A stretch of DNA of 64,000 bases from Blastomonas fulva (GCF_003431825.1 NZ_CP020083.1:372001-436000); one strand, 5' to 3'. Positions 1 to 9,260 are shown, counted from the first letter of the stretch. Made by a program: numbers and translations. The notes: generated by a model not told the origin, from the sequence alone.

Positions 1-1
1 G

Positions 2-331
2 GGAACGGTCGGACACGTCACGATGCTGCGCCGCACGCAGGCGGGGCCGTTCACCCTGGCGGGGGCGATTTCACTGGACATTCTCGACCAAATCCGCCAT
101 GGCGCGGCCGCAGAAGACATAATCTTGCCATTCGAGGCAGGGCTGGACGACATCCCGGCTCTAGACCTCACACCCGATCAGGCAAGGCGGCTCCATATGG
201 GGCAGGTCGTGACCGGGATAGCCGCACACGATGGGCGATATTGGGCGCGGGGGAGTGATGGCACTCCACTCGCTCTGGTATCGCTTTCGGACCATGAGGT
301 TCGGGTGGTGCGCGGCTTCAACCTTGGATAG
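2..331 (+). CDS. truB: tRNA pseudouridine(55) synthase TruB, C-terminal end (partial)
   Basis: The open frame enters from the left edge of the window and stops at 331. The first visible residues read GTVGHVTMLRRTQAGPF, which matches the conserved C-terminal part of the TruB catalytic domain. It is followed by about 90 residues of PUA-like tail. TruB makes pseudouridine 55 in the T-loop of tRNAs. The catalytic aspartate lies upstream and is not visible. rpsO follows after 21 bp, the usual truB-rpsO-pnp order in proteobacteria. The call rests on the end motif and on this context. Confidence 0.85.
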   Translation, partial: GTVGHVTMLRRTQAGPFTLAGAISLDILDQIRHGAAAEDIILPFEAGLDDIPALDLTPDQARRLHMGQVVTGIAAHDGRYWARGSDGTPLALVSLSDHEVRVVRGFNLG

Positions 332-352
332 ATGTTCGAAGGACGAAGAAAC

Positions 353-622
353 ATGACGATCAGTGCAGAACGCAAAGAAGAAGTTATCAAGGAACATGCC
401 CGCGAAGCCGGTGATACCGGTTCGCCCGAGGTCCAGGTCGCGATCCTGACCGAGCGCATCAACAACCTGACCGACCACTTCAAGGCGCACCACAAGGACA
501 ACCACTCGCGTCGCGGCCTGCTGATGATGGTGAACAAGCGGCGCTCGCTGCTCGACTATCTGAAGAAGAAGGACGCCACCCGCTACAGCGACCTGATCGC
601 CAAGCTGGGTCTTCGCAAGTAA
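353..622 (+). CDS. rpsO: 30S ribosomal protein S15
   Basis: An 89-residue protein beginning [12 protein letters not shown], the standard length and sequence of bacterial S15. S15 binds 16S rRNA in the platform of the small subunit. Conserved parts visible are the GDTGSPEVQ stretch, the HxxDxxSRRGL segment and the C-terminal KLGLRK. An in-frame ATG at 332 would add seven residues, but the ATG at 353 fits the family length and has a GAAGGACGA ribosome-binding region just upstream. It lies between truB and pnp and is followed by a hairpin terminator. Confidence 0.97.
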   Translation: MTISAERKEEVIKEHAREAGDTGSPEVQVAILTERINNLTDHFKAHHKDNHSRRGLLMMVNKRRSLLDYLKKKDATRYSDLIAKLGLRK

Positions 623-632
623 GAATTCTCGG

Positions 633-660
633 ACGGCCCCCAAGCGGGGCCGTTCGTTTA
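633..660 (+). terminator. Hairpin terminator after rpsO
   Basis: ACGGCCCC (633-640) pairs perfectly with GGGGCCGT (646-653) around a 5-nt loop, followed by a weak T-rich tail (TCGTTTA). It lies 10 bp after the rpsO stop, so it probably attenuates read-through into pnp. Confidence 0.7.
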
Positions 661-661
661 T

Positions 662-778
662 CCGCGCCCCTGAACATACCGGGCGCGGGACTCAACGGAC
701 CTTTTCCGCAATGAGGCGGACAAAGGCCAGCCGGGGCAGCAGAACAGCCCCGAACCGCGCCAGGCCGGTCAGCCTGGC
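662..778 (+). promoter_or_regulatory. Structured leader upstream of pnp
   Basis: Two clear stem-loops lie in the 211-bp rpsO-pnp gap: CCGCGCCC (662-669) with GGGCGCGG (681-688), and GCCAGGC (759-765) with GCCTGGC (772-778). In E. coli the pnp leader hairpin is cut by RNase III and mediates PNPase autoregulation. A similar role here is inference from position only. Confidence 0.4.
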
Positions 779-833
779 ACCAGAAGAGGCCCCGGTCCGC
801 AATAGGGCGCATCGGGTTCGATAAGGAAAATCC

Positions 834-3179
834 ATGTTTGACGTAAAGACTGTAGAAATCGAGTTGGGCGGTAAGACCCTCAAGCTCGAAACGGGCCGCA
901 TTGCCCGTCAGGCGGACGGCGCTGTGCTGGCCACCTATGGCGAAACCGTGGTGCTGTGCGCCGTGACCGCCGCAAAGTCCGTGAAGGAAGGCCAGGATTT
1001 CTTCCCGCTGACCGTTCACTACCAGGAAAAATTCTCCGCAGCAGGCCGCATCCCCGGCGGCTTCTTCAAGCGTGAGCGCGGCGCGACCGAAAAGGAAACG
1101 CTGACCAGCCGCCTGATCGACCGTCCCGTCCGCCCGCTGTTCCCCGAAGGTTTCTACAACGAAATCAACGTGATCGCGCAGGTTCTGTCGTTCGACGGGG
1201 AATCCGAGCCCGACATGGTGGCGATGATCGCAGCTTCCGCTGCGCTGACGCTCTCGGGCGTTCCCTTCATGGGCCCGATCGGCGCGTGCCGCGTCGGCTA
1301 CCAGGATGGCGAATACCAGCTCAACCCGTCGATGGATCAGGTCAAGGAAGGCGAGCTCGATCTCGTCGTCGCCGCCACCCAGGATGCCGTGATGATGGTC
1401 GAATCGGAAGCCAAGGAGCTTTCCGAGGAAATCATGCTCGGCGCTGTCGAGTTCGCCCATGATGCCTGCCGCCAGGTTGTGGCTGCGATCATCAAGCTGG
1501 CCGAGCAGGCTGCCAAGGATCCCTGGGAAATGGCTGCACAGGCCGATCTCTCGGCTGCCAAGCAGAAGCTGCGCGACCTGATCGGTTCGGACATTGCCGC
1601 AGCGTACAAGCTGACCGACAAGTCGGCCCGCTCGAACGCGCTCAACGAAGCCCGCGCCAAGGCCAAGGCAGCCTTTGCCGACGCTACGCCGCAGGACCAG
1701 ATGGCCGCCAACAAGCTGATGAAGAAGCTGGAAGCGGAAATCGTCCGCGGTGCCATCCTCAAGGACGGCAGCCGCATCGATGGCCGTACCACCACGCAGA
1801 TCCGTCCGATCGAAGCGATGGTCGGCTTCCTGCCCCGCACCCACGGTTCGGCGCTGTTCACACGTGGTGAAACGCAGTCGATCTGCACCACCACCTTGGG
1901 CACCAAGGACAGCGAGCAGATGATCGACGGCCTGACCGGCCTGTCCTATGAAAACTTCATGCTGCACTACAACTTCCCGCCCTATTCGGTCGGTGAAGTC
2001 GGTCGCTTCGGCGCGCCGGGCCGTCGTGAAGTGGGCCATGGCAAGCTGGCATGGCGTGCGCTGCACCCCGTGCTGCCCAGCAAGGACGAGTTCCCCTACA
2101 CGATCCGCGTTCTGTCCGACATTACCGAATCCAACGGCTCTTCGTCGATGGCAACGGTGTGCGGCGGTTCGCTCTCGATGATGGACGCAGGCGTTCCGCT
2201 CAAGCGTCCGGTGTCGGGCATCGCGATGGGCCTGATCCTCGAAGGCAGCGATTTCGCTGTCCTGTCGGACATCCTGGGTGATGAAGATCACCTCGGCGAC
2301 ATGGACTTCAAGGTGGCTGGCACGTCCGAAGGCATCACCACGATGCAGATGGACATCAAGATCGCCGGCATCACCCGCGAGATCATGGCGCAGGCACTGG
2401 CGCAGGCCAAGGAAGGCCGTGCGCACATCCTGGGCGAAATGGCCAAGGCGCTCGACAGCACCCGCACCGAGCTTTCGGCGCATGCTCCGCGTATCGAGAC
2501 GCTGCAGATCGACAAGTCGAAGATCCGTGAAGTCATCGGCACCGGCGGCAAGGTGATCCGCGAGATCGTCGCTGAAACCGGCGCCAAGGTCGACATCGAT
2601 GATGAAGGCCTGATCAAGATCAGCTCGTCCGACGTCAACCAGATCGAAGCCGCGCGCAAGTGGATCCTGGGCATTGTGGAAGAAGCCGAAGTCGGCAAGG
2701 TATACAACGGCAAGGTCGTGAACATGGTCGATTTCGGCGCGTTCGTGAACTTCATGGGCGGCAAGGACGGCCTGGTCCACGTGTCTGAAATCCGCAACGA
2801 GCGGGTCGAGAAGGTGACCGACGTCCTGACCGAAGGCCAGGAAGTGAAGGTCAAGGTTCTCGAGATCGATCCGCGCGGCAAGGTTCGCCTGTCGATGCGC
2901 GTCGTCGATCAGGAAACCGGTGAAGAGCTGGAAGACACCCGCCCTGCCCGCGAACCGCGCGAGCGCGGTGAACGTGGCGACCGTGGTGATCGCGGCGATC
3001 GTCGCCCCCGTCGCGACGGCGATGGCGGACGTGGCCGCGAAGGTGGCCGTGGTGGCGAACGTTCGGGCGGCGGTGATCGCGGCGGCGAGCGTTCCGGCGG
3101 TGGCCGTGGCCGCGGCCGTGCAGAAGGCGGCTCGGCCCCCGATGCGGGACTGCCCGACTTCATCACCGGCGACAACTGA
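834..3179 (+). CDS. pnp: Polyribonucleotide nucleotidyltransferase (PNPase)
   Basis: A 781-residue protein with the PNPase layout: a first RNase PH domain, a helical domain, a second RNase PH domain that includes FTRGETQ and [11 protein letters not shown], then a KH domain ([15 protein letters not shown]) and an S1 domain (VDFGAFVNF). It degrades RNA 3' to 5' by phosphorolysis and is a degradosome component. After S1, roughly the last 70 residues are an Arg/Gly/Asp-rich tail of [12 protein letters not shown] and GGGRGRGR type, longer and more repetitive than in E. coli. GATAAGGAAA precedes the ATG. A strong terminator follows. Confidence 0.98.
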   Translation: MFDVKTVEIELGGKTLKLETGRIARQADGAVLATYGETVVLCAVTAAKSVKEGQDFFPLTVHYQEKFSAAGRIPGGFFKRERGATEKETLTSRLIDRPVRPLFPEGFYNEINVIAQVLSFDGESEPDMVAMIAASAALTLSGVPFMGPIGACRVGYQDGEYQLNPSMDQVKEGELDLVVAATQDAVMMVESEAKELSEEIMLGAVEFAHDACRQVVAAIIKLAEQAAKDPWEMAAQADLSAAKQKLRDLIGSDIAAAYKLTDKSARSNALNEARAKAKAAFADATPQDQMAANKLMKKLEAEIVRGAILKDGSRIDGRTTTQIRPIEAMVGFLPRTHGSALFTRGETQSICTTTLGTKDSEQMIDGLTGLSYENFMLHYNFPPYSVGEVGRFGAPGRREVGHGKLAWRALHPVLPSKDEFPYTIRVLSDITESNGSSSMATVCGGSLSMMDAGVPLKRPVSGIAMGLILEGSDFAVLSDILGDEDHLGDMDFKVAGTSEGITTMQMDIKIAGITREIMAQALAQAKEGRAHILGEMAKALDSTRTELSAHAPRIETLQIDKSKIREVIGTGGKVIREIVAETGAKVDIDDEGLIKISSSDVNQIEAARKWILGIVEEAEVGKVYNGKVVNMVDFGAFVNFMGGKDGLVHVSEIRNERVEKVTDVLTEGQEVKVKVLEIDPRGKVRLSMRVVDQETGEELEDTRPAREPRERGERGDRGDRGDRRPRRDGDGGRGREGGRGGERSGGGDRGGERSGGGRGRGRAEGGSAPDAGLPDFITGDN

Positions 3180-3229
3180 GCTTAGCAGTTTGCTGCTAGT
3201 GTCGCGGGCTTGCTCGTGATGCGACAAAG

Positions 3230-3266
3230 ACCGGCTGGAAGCGTCATGCTTCCGGCCGGTTTTTTG
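3230..3266 (+). terminator. Rho-independent terminator of pnp
   Basis: ACCGGCTGGAAGC (3230-3242) pairs with GCTTCCGGCCGGT (3248-3260) with one bulge, around the loop GTCAT. Six T residues follow directly. This is a textbook intrinsic terminator 50 bp after the pnp stop. Confidence 0.93.
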
Positions 3267-3309
3267 TTGGGTGCGGCGGTAAGGCTCAGAGGGTCGCGCT
3301 ACGGACGCT

Positions 3310-3341
3310 CCCCTCCCTTCAAGGGAGGGGCTGGGGGTGGG
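3310..3341 (+). repeat. Palindromic repeat, left flank of DUF559 unit 1
   Basis: The element contains the palindrome CCCCTCCCTT/AAGGGAGGGG followed by CTGGGGGTGGG. Its reverse complement recurs at 3728-3760 with about three mismatches over 32 bp, so the two copies bracket the DUF559 gene in inverted orientation. Confidence 0.85.
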
Positions 3342-3378
3342 TAGGCGTCCAGATGAAACATCCGTAACATCCGGCTTC

Positions 3379-3798
3379 ATGGCCCAACGCGTCCCGCCAG
3401 CTATGACTCGCAACGCTCGCGAACTGCGCAACAATGCGACACTGCCCGAGCACAAGCTTTGGAGGCAGCTATCAGCCTATCGCCCAAGGTTCACACGGCA
3501 GCTCGTCATCGGACCCTATATCGCGGACCTCGCTAACCGCCGTGCCAGGCTGATCGTTGAAATTGATGGCGAGCAGCATCTCGACAATCCGAACGATGTC
3601 GTCCGAACAACCTATCTTGAGGCACGCGGATGGACGGTGATTAGGTTCTGGAACCATGAGGTGATGGAGAGCCCCGAAGCCGTCGCAGAGGAAGTGCTAG
3701 CGCGGACCGCCGAGTGCCTCGGCGGGACCCACCCCCAACCCCTCCCTTCCAGGGAGGGGCGCAAGAGACTGCCGCGCATCCGAACGGAAAAACCCTGA
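3379..3798 (+). CDS. DUF559 endonuclease-domain protein (Vsr-like fold), repeat-flanked copy 1
   Basis: About 139 residues. The core MTRNARELR, LIVEIDGEQH and GWTVIRFWNHEV is typical of DUF559, a small PD-(D/E)XK-fold family related to very-short-patch repair endonucleases. The Glu and Asp of VEIDG and the QH pair are the likely active-site positions. The start is uncertain: a GTG at 3337 lies inside the left repeat, and ATG at 3403 is as plausible as 3379. The last 25 or so residues (HPQPLPSREG onward) are encoded by the right repeat, so the frame has grown into it. The cellular substrate is unknown. The unit lies between the convergent pnp and sdhA genes. Confidence 0.85.
   Translation: MAQRVPPAMTRNARELRNNATLPEHKLWRQLSAYRPRFTRQLVIGPYIADLANRRARLIVEIDGEQHLDNPNDVVRTTYLEARGWTVIRFWNHEVMESPEAVAEEVLARTAECLGGTHPQPLPSREGRKRLPRIRTEKP
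3728..3760 (-). repeat. Palindromic repeat, right flank of DUF559 unit 1
   Basis: Inverted copy of the 3310-3341 repeat. It contains CCCACCCCCAACCCC followed by a CCCTCCCTTCCAGGGAGGGG palindrome. It lies inside the 3' end of the DUF559 reading frame. Confidence 0.85.
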
Positions 3799-3886
3799 CC
3801 CGAAAACAAATCGGGGCAGGATCACGCTTTAACAGCACGATCCCACCCCATTGGTATCATCCTTGCCAGACGGCAAAGCTATCCGA

Positions 3887-5689
3887 TCAATACACCCGCT
3901 TCTTGGGCTTGATGTACTCAATCTCGTCGCTCAGCGTGTATTCGTGCACCGGGCGGAAATCGAGGGTGACCTTACCTCCCTTGCCGCCCCAGCCTTCGAA
4001 CCAGCTGACGGTGTGCTTCATGAAGTTGGCATCGTCGCGCTCGGGGTAATCTTCGTGCATGTGCGCGCCGCGGCTTTCCTTGCGGCTGTGCGCGCTTTCG
4101 ATGGTGCAGACCGCCTGGCTGAGCAGGTTGTCGAGTTCCAGCGTCTCGATCAGGTCGGTGTTCCAGATCAGCGAGCGATCGGAAACGTGGACATCCTGCA
4201 TCCGCTGGTTGACCGTCTGCATCAGCGCGGTGCCTTCGGACAGCAGCTGCGTGTCGCGGAACACCGCCGCATGCTTCTGCATCGTCTTCTGCATTTCCAT
4301 GCGGATCTGTGCGGTGGGCGATCCACCCTTGGCGTTGCGGAAGTGGTCGAGACGCGCCAGCGACAGGTCTGCCGAATCCTTGGGCAGCGCCTTGTGCGAG
4401 CTGCCCGGCTTGATGGTGTCGCGCAGGTGGTGGCCGGTTGCGCGGCCGAACACGACCAGATCGATCAGCGAGTTCGAACCCAGGCGGTTGGCGCCGTGCA
4501 CCGACACGCACGCGGCTTCGCCCACGGCATACAGGCCAGGGACCACGGTGTCGGGGTCGCCATCCTTGATGGTGACGACCTGGCCGTGATAATTGCAGGG
4601 AATTCCGCCCATGTTGTAGTGGACAGTGGGCACCACCGGCAGAGGCTGGCGGGTCAAATCGACATTGGCGAAGATCTTGCCGGTCTCGGTGATGCCCGGC
4701 AGGCGCTCGGCCAGCACCTTCTCGTCGATGTGATCGAGATGCAGGTAGATATGGTCGTTTTCCTTGCCGACGCCGCGGCCTTCGCGGATTTCGGCAGCCA
4801 TCGAGCGGCTGACGACGTCACGGCTGGCCAGATCCTTGGCGGACGGAGCATAGCGCTCCATGAAGCGCTCGCCTTCGGAGTTGGTGAGGTATCCGCCCTC
4901 GCCGCGCGCGCCTTCGGTAATCAGCACACCCGCGCCATAGATGCCGGTCGGGTGGAACTGGACGAATTCCATGTCCTGCAGCGGCAGGCCCGCACGCAGC
5001 ACCATCGCCCCGCCGTCACCGGTGCAGGTGTGTGCCGAAGTGGCCGAGAAATAGCAGCGGCCCGAACCGCCGGTTGCCAGCACCACGGCGTGGCTGCGGA
5101 AGCGATGGATCGATCCGTCTTCCATGCACAAGGCGATCACGCCACGGCACGCGCCGTCTTCCATGATCAGGTCGATGGCGAAATATTCGATGAAGAAGTC
5201 GGAATCGTACTTCAACGACTGCTGGTACAGCGCGTGCAGCATGGCATGGCCGGTACGGTCGGCCGCGGCGCAGGTGCGCTGCACCGGCGGGCCTTCGCCC
5301 ATGTTCTGCATGTGGCCGCCGAACGGACGCTGGTAGATCGTGCCGTTGTCGTTGCGGCTGAACGGCACGCCTGCATGCTCGAGCTCGTAGACCGCAGCTG
5401 GTGCTTCGCGCACCATGTATTCGATCGCATCCTGGTCGCCCAGCCAGTCCGATCCCTTGACGGTATCGTACATGTGCCACGACCAGTGATCGGGCGAGTT
5501 GTTGCCCAGGCTCGCCGCGATGCCGCCCTGGGCCGCCACGGTGTGGCTGCGGGTGGGGAACACCTTGGTGATGCACGCGGTCTTCAGGCCCGCTTCGGCG
5601 CTGCCCATGGTGGCGCGCAGGCCCGATCCGCCTGCCCCGACGACAACCGTGTCGTATACATGGTCGATGATCTTGTAGGCTTCAGACAT
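3887..5689 (-). CDS. sdhA: Succinate dehydrogenase flavoprotein subunit
   Basis: A 600-residue protein with the FAD dinucleotide-binding motif VVVGAGGSG (16-24) and HTVAAQGG, whose His49 is the covalent FAD attachment site. Further family signatures are [31 protein letters not shown] and [11 protein letters not shown]. It oxidises succinate to fumarate and passes electrons to the SdhB iron-sulfur clusters and then to ubiquinone through SdhCD in the inner membrane. The ATG overlaps the sdhD stop (ATGA), so the two are translationally coupled. The usual sdhB is not next to it: the downstream space holds the DUF559 unit and then pnp. Confidence 0.98.
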   Translation of the reverse strand: MSEAYKIIDHVYDTVVVGAGGSGLRATMGSAEAGLKTACITKVFPTRSHTVAAQGGIAASLGNNSPDHWSWHMYDTVKGSDWLGDQDAIEYMVREAPAAVYELEHAGVPFSRNDNGTIYQRPFGGHMQNMGEGPPVQRTCAAADRTGHAMLHALYQQSLKYDSDFFIEYFAIDLIMEDGACRGVIALCMEDGSIHRFRSHAVVLATGGSGRCYFSATSAHTCTGDGGAMVLRAGLPLQDMEFVQFHPTGIYGAGVLITEGARGEGGYLTNSEGERFMERYAPSAKDLASRDVVSRSMAAEIREGRGVGKENDHIYLHLDHIDEKVLAERLPGITETGKIFANVDLTRQPLPVVPTVHYNMGGIPCNYHGQVVTIKDGDPDTVVPGLYAVGEAACVSVHGANRLGSNSLIDLVVFGRATGHHLRDTIKPGSSHKALPKDSADLSLARLDHFRNAKGGSPTAQIRMEMQKTMQKHAAVFRDTQLLSEGTALMQTVNQRMQDVHVSDRSLIWNTDLIETLELDNLLSQAVCTIESAHSRKESRGAHMHEDYPERDDANFMKHTVSWFEGWGGKGGKVTLDFRPVHEYTLSDEIEYIKPKKRVY

Positions 5690-6078
5690 CAGCTTGCGGC
5701 TCCGGCAAAGGCAATGCGTGCGACAGAAAAGATGCCGAGGGCAGCCCCGGCGATGGCATAGAAGTTGAGCAGCAGGATCACGCCGAACTTGGTGCCGTGA
5801 TCATGCACATAATCCTCGACTATTACCTGCAGGCCAAGGCGCAGGTGATAGAACACGGTGATCAGCAGCAGGATCATCGCGGTGGCGGCCAGCGGCGAGG
5901 ACAGCCAGGCGGTGACCGTTGCGTGATCGAGCGCGGGCAGGCTGACCAGCGACGCGATGAACCAGATCATCAGGATCAGGTTGCTGACCGCGGTGACGCG
6001 CGCCATGACCCAGTGGTGGGTCCCGGTTTTGGCGGATCCCAGTCCGCGTACTTTGCCAATTCTGGTGCCACTACCCAT
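5689..6078 (-). CDS. sdhD: Succinate dehydrogenase membrane anchor subunit
   Basis: A 129-residue protein with three hydrophobic segments (about 30-50, 60-80 and 98-122) and the conserved [18 protein letters not shown] region, which carries the heme-proximal His and the quinone-site Asp-Tyr. With SdhC it anchors succinate dehydrogenase in the membrane, binds heme b and forms the ubiquinone site. It lies between sdhC and sdhA and overlaps the start of sdhA by one base. Confidence 0.93.
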   Translation of the reverse strand: MGSGTRIGKVRGLGSAKTGTHHWVMARVTAVSNLILMIWFIASLVSLPALDHATVTAWLSSPLAATAMILLLITVFYHLRLGLQVIVEDYVHDHGTKFGVILLLNFYAIAGAALGIFSVARIAFAGAAS

Positions 6079-6135
6079 GGTCGCCTCCTCGCGCGGACAT
6101 CAATGGTCCTGCGCAGCGTAAAAATTCAAAAAGAC

Positions 6136-6525
6136 TCAGACGAAAAAGATGATCGTCCACAAGATCGCGGTCAGCGCGATCGCCAGCACGGGCAGCAGGG
6201 CCGACCAGCGGTTGTTGCCGTCGACCTCGTACCCCGCGCCGATATCCAGCACGAAATGCCGCAGACCCGAGCACATGTGCTGGAAGAAGGCCCAGCTCAG
6301 GCCGATCATCAGCAGATAGCCGATGGGGCTGGTGGCCCAGCCGACATACCAGGCATAGCCCTCTGGTCCGCTGGCAAGCGCCATCAGCCAGCCGACCAGC
6401 AGAACGCCGCCGATCACTGCCATGCCATCGCCGGTTGCGCGATGCAGGATGGAAACCAGCATGGCCGGTCCCCAGCGCCAGATTGACAGGTGCGGCGAGA
6501 GCGGCCTGCCCGATGGTTTGCCCAT
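6136..6525 (-). CDS. sdhC: Succinate dehydrogenase cytochrome b556 subunit
   Basis: About 129 residues with the family signatures RPLSPHLSIW, SILHRATG and HMCSGLRHFVLD; the histidine of the last is the heme b ligand. Three transmembrane helices are visible. An upstream in-frame ATG at 6549 exists, but the ATG at 6525 has a strong GGGGGA sequence five bases before it, while the longer start has none, so 6525 is chosen. It is first of sdhC-sdhD-sdhA and is transcribed away from the chemoreceptor gene. Confidence 0.93.
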   Translation of the reverse strand: MGKPSGRPLSPHLSIWRWGPAMLVSILHRATGDGMAVIGGVLLVGWLMALASGPEGYAWYVGWATSPIGYLLMIGLSWAFFQHMCSGLRHFVLDIGAGYEVDGNNRWSALLPVLAIALTAILWTIIFFV

Positions 6526-6579
6526 GGTATCCCCCGTAAAATCGATCATAATAACGACTGAAATGCGTCCCGCGCCTGT

Positions 6580-6695
6580 TTAACCGATTGCCCACATGAT
6601 GCAATTGCTGATTGCGGCGGCGCAGTTTCGGCAGGCGCACGCAACGGGCTCCATCCGCCCCGCTTCGCGCAGCATCCTAACTCCGCATTAACCAT
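6580..6695. promoter_or_regulatory. Two CtrA-like motifs between sdhC and the chemoreceptor gene
   Basis: TTAACC occurs at 6580-6585 (in TTAACCGAT) and TTAACCAT at 6688-6695, in a 215-bp divergent intergenic region. TTAACC with an 8-9 base context is the half-site of the alphaproteobacterial cell-cycle regulator CtrA, which controls motility and chemotaxis genes in many species. The 6688 copy is 46 bp before the chemoreceptor ATG. Binding is inferred from the motif only. Confidence 0.4.
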
Positions 6696-6740
6696 GTCGG
6701 CCTAAAGTCACTGGCATATCACCGCTTATGTGAGGACGGC

Positions 6741-8144
6741 ATGGCAGAGTTCAACCGCGATTCCGGCAGCCCGACCGATGCCCGGTCGCTGTACGCATTG
6801 GTCATGCACGACCTGTCGATCAGCGACCGCCTGACCGCGTTCGATCCCGATGGCAAGCTGCCCGGGCTTGCCCGTCAGGCGCGGGAGCATATGGAAGGCG
6901 ACGAAGACCTGATCGCCAACGCGTTCTGGGACTTTTACGTCGCCGCCAGTAACATCGCGTCGCGGGTCCGCGATCTGGACAAGGTGCGCGAATCCACTGT
7001 CCGTTCGGTGCGAGAATACACCGTTGAGAAATTCGTGCGGTTCGATGAACAGGGCTGGGTCGAGCAGGCGTTTGCCAACACGCTCAACGCCCGCGCCATG
7101 GGCATTCCGCTGTGGCAGGTTCTCGCCGCACAGACGCAGACCTATGATTTTGCCCTCAAGCGCATGCACAACAAGCTGAGCGATCAGCCGCTGCTGTATT
7201 TCAGCCTCGCAGGGGCCATGGCCAAGATGATGATGATCGAGGCCGAGATCATGTCGTTCGCGGTCAATGCGGTCAGCAGCCTCGAGGCGCAGCACACGCG
7301 CATGCAGCAGACCTCCAGTTTCAAGCAGACGGTCGATGGCGAGCTGCAGCAGGCATCGCATCTGGGAACCGGGCTGCAGGGCCAGGTGGTTGCCGCCTCA
7401 GAGGCCGCGCGCCAGATGCTGGGCCGCTCGTCCGAGGTCGCCGCTGCCGCCGAACAATCTGCCATCGCCATGCGCGAGGCGGCGCAGACCGCCGCAGGCC
7501 TGATCCGCGCGATCGAGGATGCCCGCTGCGAAGTGGAGGTTGCCGCCGACGTCGCCGAACGCGCCTCGCGCGAAGCGGGGCATGCGGTCGCCAGCACGCA
7601 GACGCTGTCGACCCATGCCGAGTCGATCGAATCGATCCTCAGCCTGATCCGCGATATCGCAGGCCAGACCAACCTGCTCGCGCTCAACGCAACGATCGAG
7701 GCCGCGCGCGCAGGCGATGCCGGACGCGGCTTTGCGGTGGTGGCGCAGGAGGTCAAGAGCCTCGCCAACCAGACCGCGCGCGCCACCGACGATATTGCGC
7801 ACAAGATCACCGCCATCCAGCAGGCGACGCGCGACACCGTCGCCTCGAACGATTCGGTCCGCGCCACGGTGAGCGAGGTGCAGACTTCGGCCGACCGGAT
7901 TCGCCAGGCGATGGAAATCCAGGCTCAGACCGTGACGATCATCACCGCCGCTGTCGACGAGACCGCGCTCGCCGCCGATTCGATGTCGAACACCATCGGT
8001 ACCATCCGCATGGATACCGAGGGGCTTGCCAGCGAGATGGACAAGGTGGGCGCGGGCTTCAGCCATCTGCAGTCGCAACTGACCCAACTCAAGCAGCGCT
8101 CCAACAGCTTTGCCGACGAAATCGGGCTCGCCAAGATCGCCTGA
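6741..8144 (+). CDS. Cytoplasmic methyl-accepting chemotaxis protein with globin-sensor-like N-terminus
   Basis: 467 residues with no transmembrane segment. Residues 1-180 look like a helical globin-coupled sensor (protoglobin) domain. Residues 215-455 are a chemoreceptor signalling coiled coil, with the hairpin tip [20 protein letters not shown] starting at 305, which docks CheA/CheW. HemAT-type receptors hold heme by a proximal His shortly before a Trp (H-x8-W type). Here the matching segment, [10 protein letters not shown] at 117-126, has no His, so heme binding is doubtful. AGGAC precedes the ATG, and a CtrA-like motif lies upstream. The MCP call is certain; the globin call is an inference from length and pattern. 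Confidence 0.85.
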   Translation: MAEFNRDSGSPTDARSLYALVMHDLSISDRLTAFDPDGKLPGLARQAREHMEGDEDLIANAFWDFYVAASNIASRVRDLDKVRESTVRSVREYTVEKFVRFDEQGWVEQAFANTLNARAMGIPLWQVLAAQTQTYDFALKRMHNKLSDQPLLYFSLAGAMAKMMMIEAEIMSFAVNAVSSLEAQHTRMQQTSSFKQTVDGELQQASHLGTGLQGQVVAASEAARQMLGRSSEVAAAAEQSAIAMREAAQTAAGLIRAIEDARCEVEVAADVAERASREAGHAVASTQTLSTHAESIESILSLIRDIAGQTNLLALNATIEAARAGDAGRGFAVVAQEVKSLANQTARATDDIAHKITAIQQATRDTVASNDSVRATVSEVQTSADRIRQAMEIQAQTVTIITAAVDETALAADSMSNTIGTIRMDTEGLASEMDKVGAGFSHLQSQLTQLKQRSNSFADEIGLAKIA

Positions 8145-8198
8145 CCGACCGATCGATTTTGCCGCGCGCGCCGATGGACCGCATCGCACGCGCGGGCT

Positions 8199-8957
8199 AT
8201 GCTGGCGCGCATGATCCATGTCGAACAGAACATCCTCGTCACCGGCTCCAGCCGCGGCATCGGCCGCGCGATCGCCGACACCCTGCATGAAGCCGGACAC
8301 CGGGTGGTGGGCCATGCCAGCCGCCCGTTTCCCGACGACAGCCCCGATGCCCCGGCCTGGGATCTGGTCGATGCCGATTTCGGTGATTTTCGCGGTCCCG
8401 GCAGCCTGTGGGCCGAAGCGCTTGACCTGCTCGACGGGCGGATCGACGTCCTGATCAACAACGCCGGCATCTTCGCTGCCAACCCGATCGATTCAGGCGA
8501 TGCCGAATGGCTTGCCGCGTGGGACGAGACGATGACGATCAACCTCACCGCCAGCGCGCAACTGTGCCGGCTTGCGGTGCTGCATTTTCAGGCAGGCGGG
8601 CAGGAAGGGCGCATCGTCAACATCGCCAGCCGCGCCGCCTATCGCGGCGACAGCCCGGCACACTGGCATTATGCGGCCTCCAAGGGCGGCATGGTGGCGA
8701 TGACCAAGTCGATCGCGCGCGCCTATGCGTCGCAAGGCATCTATGCCTTTGCGATCTGCCCGGGGTTCACGATGACCGGCATGGCGGAGGATTACCTTTC
8801 CAGTCGCGGCGGCGACAAATTGCTCGCCGACATTCCGCTGGGCCGAGTCGCCATGCCCGACGAGGTCGCCACCATGGCCGCTTTCTGCGCCCTCGACGCC
8901 CCGCCGTCGATGACTGGCGCGGTCCTCGACGTCAACGGCGCGAGCTATGTGCGGTAG
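8199..8957 (+). CDS. SDR-family oxidoreductase
   Basis: A 252-residue classical short-chain dehydrogenase/reductase. It has the NAD(P)-binding TGSSRGIG motif near residue 15, NNAG near 88, the catalytic Ser of NIASRAA, and YAASKGG carrying the Tyr and Lys. The C-terminal GAVLDVNG matches the usual end motif. The substrate cannot be told. An alternative start is the ATG at 8211, and neither has a strong ribosome-binding site. It stands alone, followed closely by a GIY-YIG gene. Confidence 0.88.
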   Translation: MLARMIHVEQNILVTGSSRGIGRAIADTLHEAGHRVVGHASRPFPDDSPDAPAWDLVDADFGDFRGPGSLWAEALDLLDGRIDVLINNAGIFAANPIDSGDAEWLAAWDETMTINLTASAQLCRLAVLHFQAGGQEGRIVNIASRAAYRGDSPAHWHYAASKGGMVAMTKSIARAYASQGIYAFAICPGFTMTGMAEDYLSSRGGDKLLADIPLGRVAMPDEVATMAAFCALDAPPSMTGAVLDVNGASYVR

Positions 8958-8969
8958 GATGCGAAGGCA

Positions 8970-9260
8970 GTGAAAGGCGGCTGGGTCTACATGATGGCGG
9001 ATCGCTATCGTGGTACGATCTACACCGGCGTTACTGCAGATATTGGCCGCCGGGTAGAGCAACATCGCAGCGAAGGCGGATCGCGATTTGCAAAGCGCTA
9101 CGGACTCTCACGCCTGGTCTATACAGAATGGCATGACGAGATCATATCAGCGATCGAGCGGGAAAAGGCGATCAAGAAATGGCGGCGACAGTGGAAGATT
9201 GATCTGGTTGAGGAAGCCAATCCGGAGTGGCTGGACCTGACGCCCCTCATGAATGCTTAG
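8970..9260 (+). CDS. GIY-YIG nuclease-family protein (UPF0213/YhbQ type)
   Basis: 96 residues starting at a GTG with GAAGG just upstream. Motifs follow the small GIY-YIG family: VYMM (GIY position), IYTG (YIG position), the catalytic Arg in IGRRVEQH, the metal-binding Glu in IEREKAIKKW, and NPEW near the end. All catalytic positions appear intact, unlike in the GIY-YIG domain at 63405. The family is annotated as structure-specific or repair nuclease, but the role of these stand-alone members is poorly defined. A pair of palindromic repeats follows directly. Confidence 0.85.
   Translation: MKGGWVYMMADRYRGTIYTGVTADIGRRVEQHRSEGGSRFAKRYGLSRLVYTEWHDEIISAIEREKAIKKWRRQWKIDLVEEANPEWLDLTPLMNA

Noticed and set aside
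2930..3150. Possible CRISPR-like direct repeats
   Set aside because: The repeats are short, imperfect, in frame with the PNPase tail and have no spacers. They encode Arg/Gly/Asp repeats.
480..3455. Very long open frame on the minus strand opposite pnp (991 codons)
   Set aside because: It is antisense to rpsO and pnp in GC-rich DNA, shows no family motif, and crosses the pnp terminator and a repeat. Such frames are a codon-bias artefact.
3310..3760. Classical insertion sequence around the DUF559 gene
   Set aside because: No transposase motif, and the flanks are palindromic repeats rather than IS-type terminal repeats with a target duplication that I can see. Reported instead as a repeat-flanked unit.
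3851..5761. Long plus-strand frame opposite sdhA (636 codons)
   Set aside because: sdhA is unmistakable on the other strand. The antisense translation is His/Arg/Asp-rich and matches nothing.
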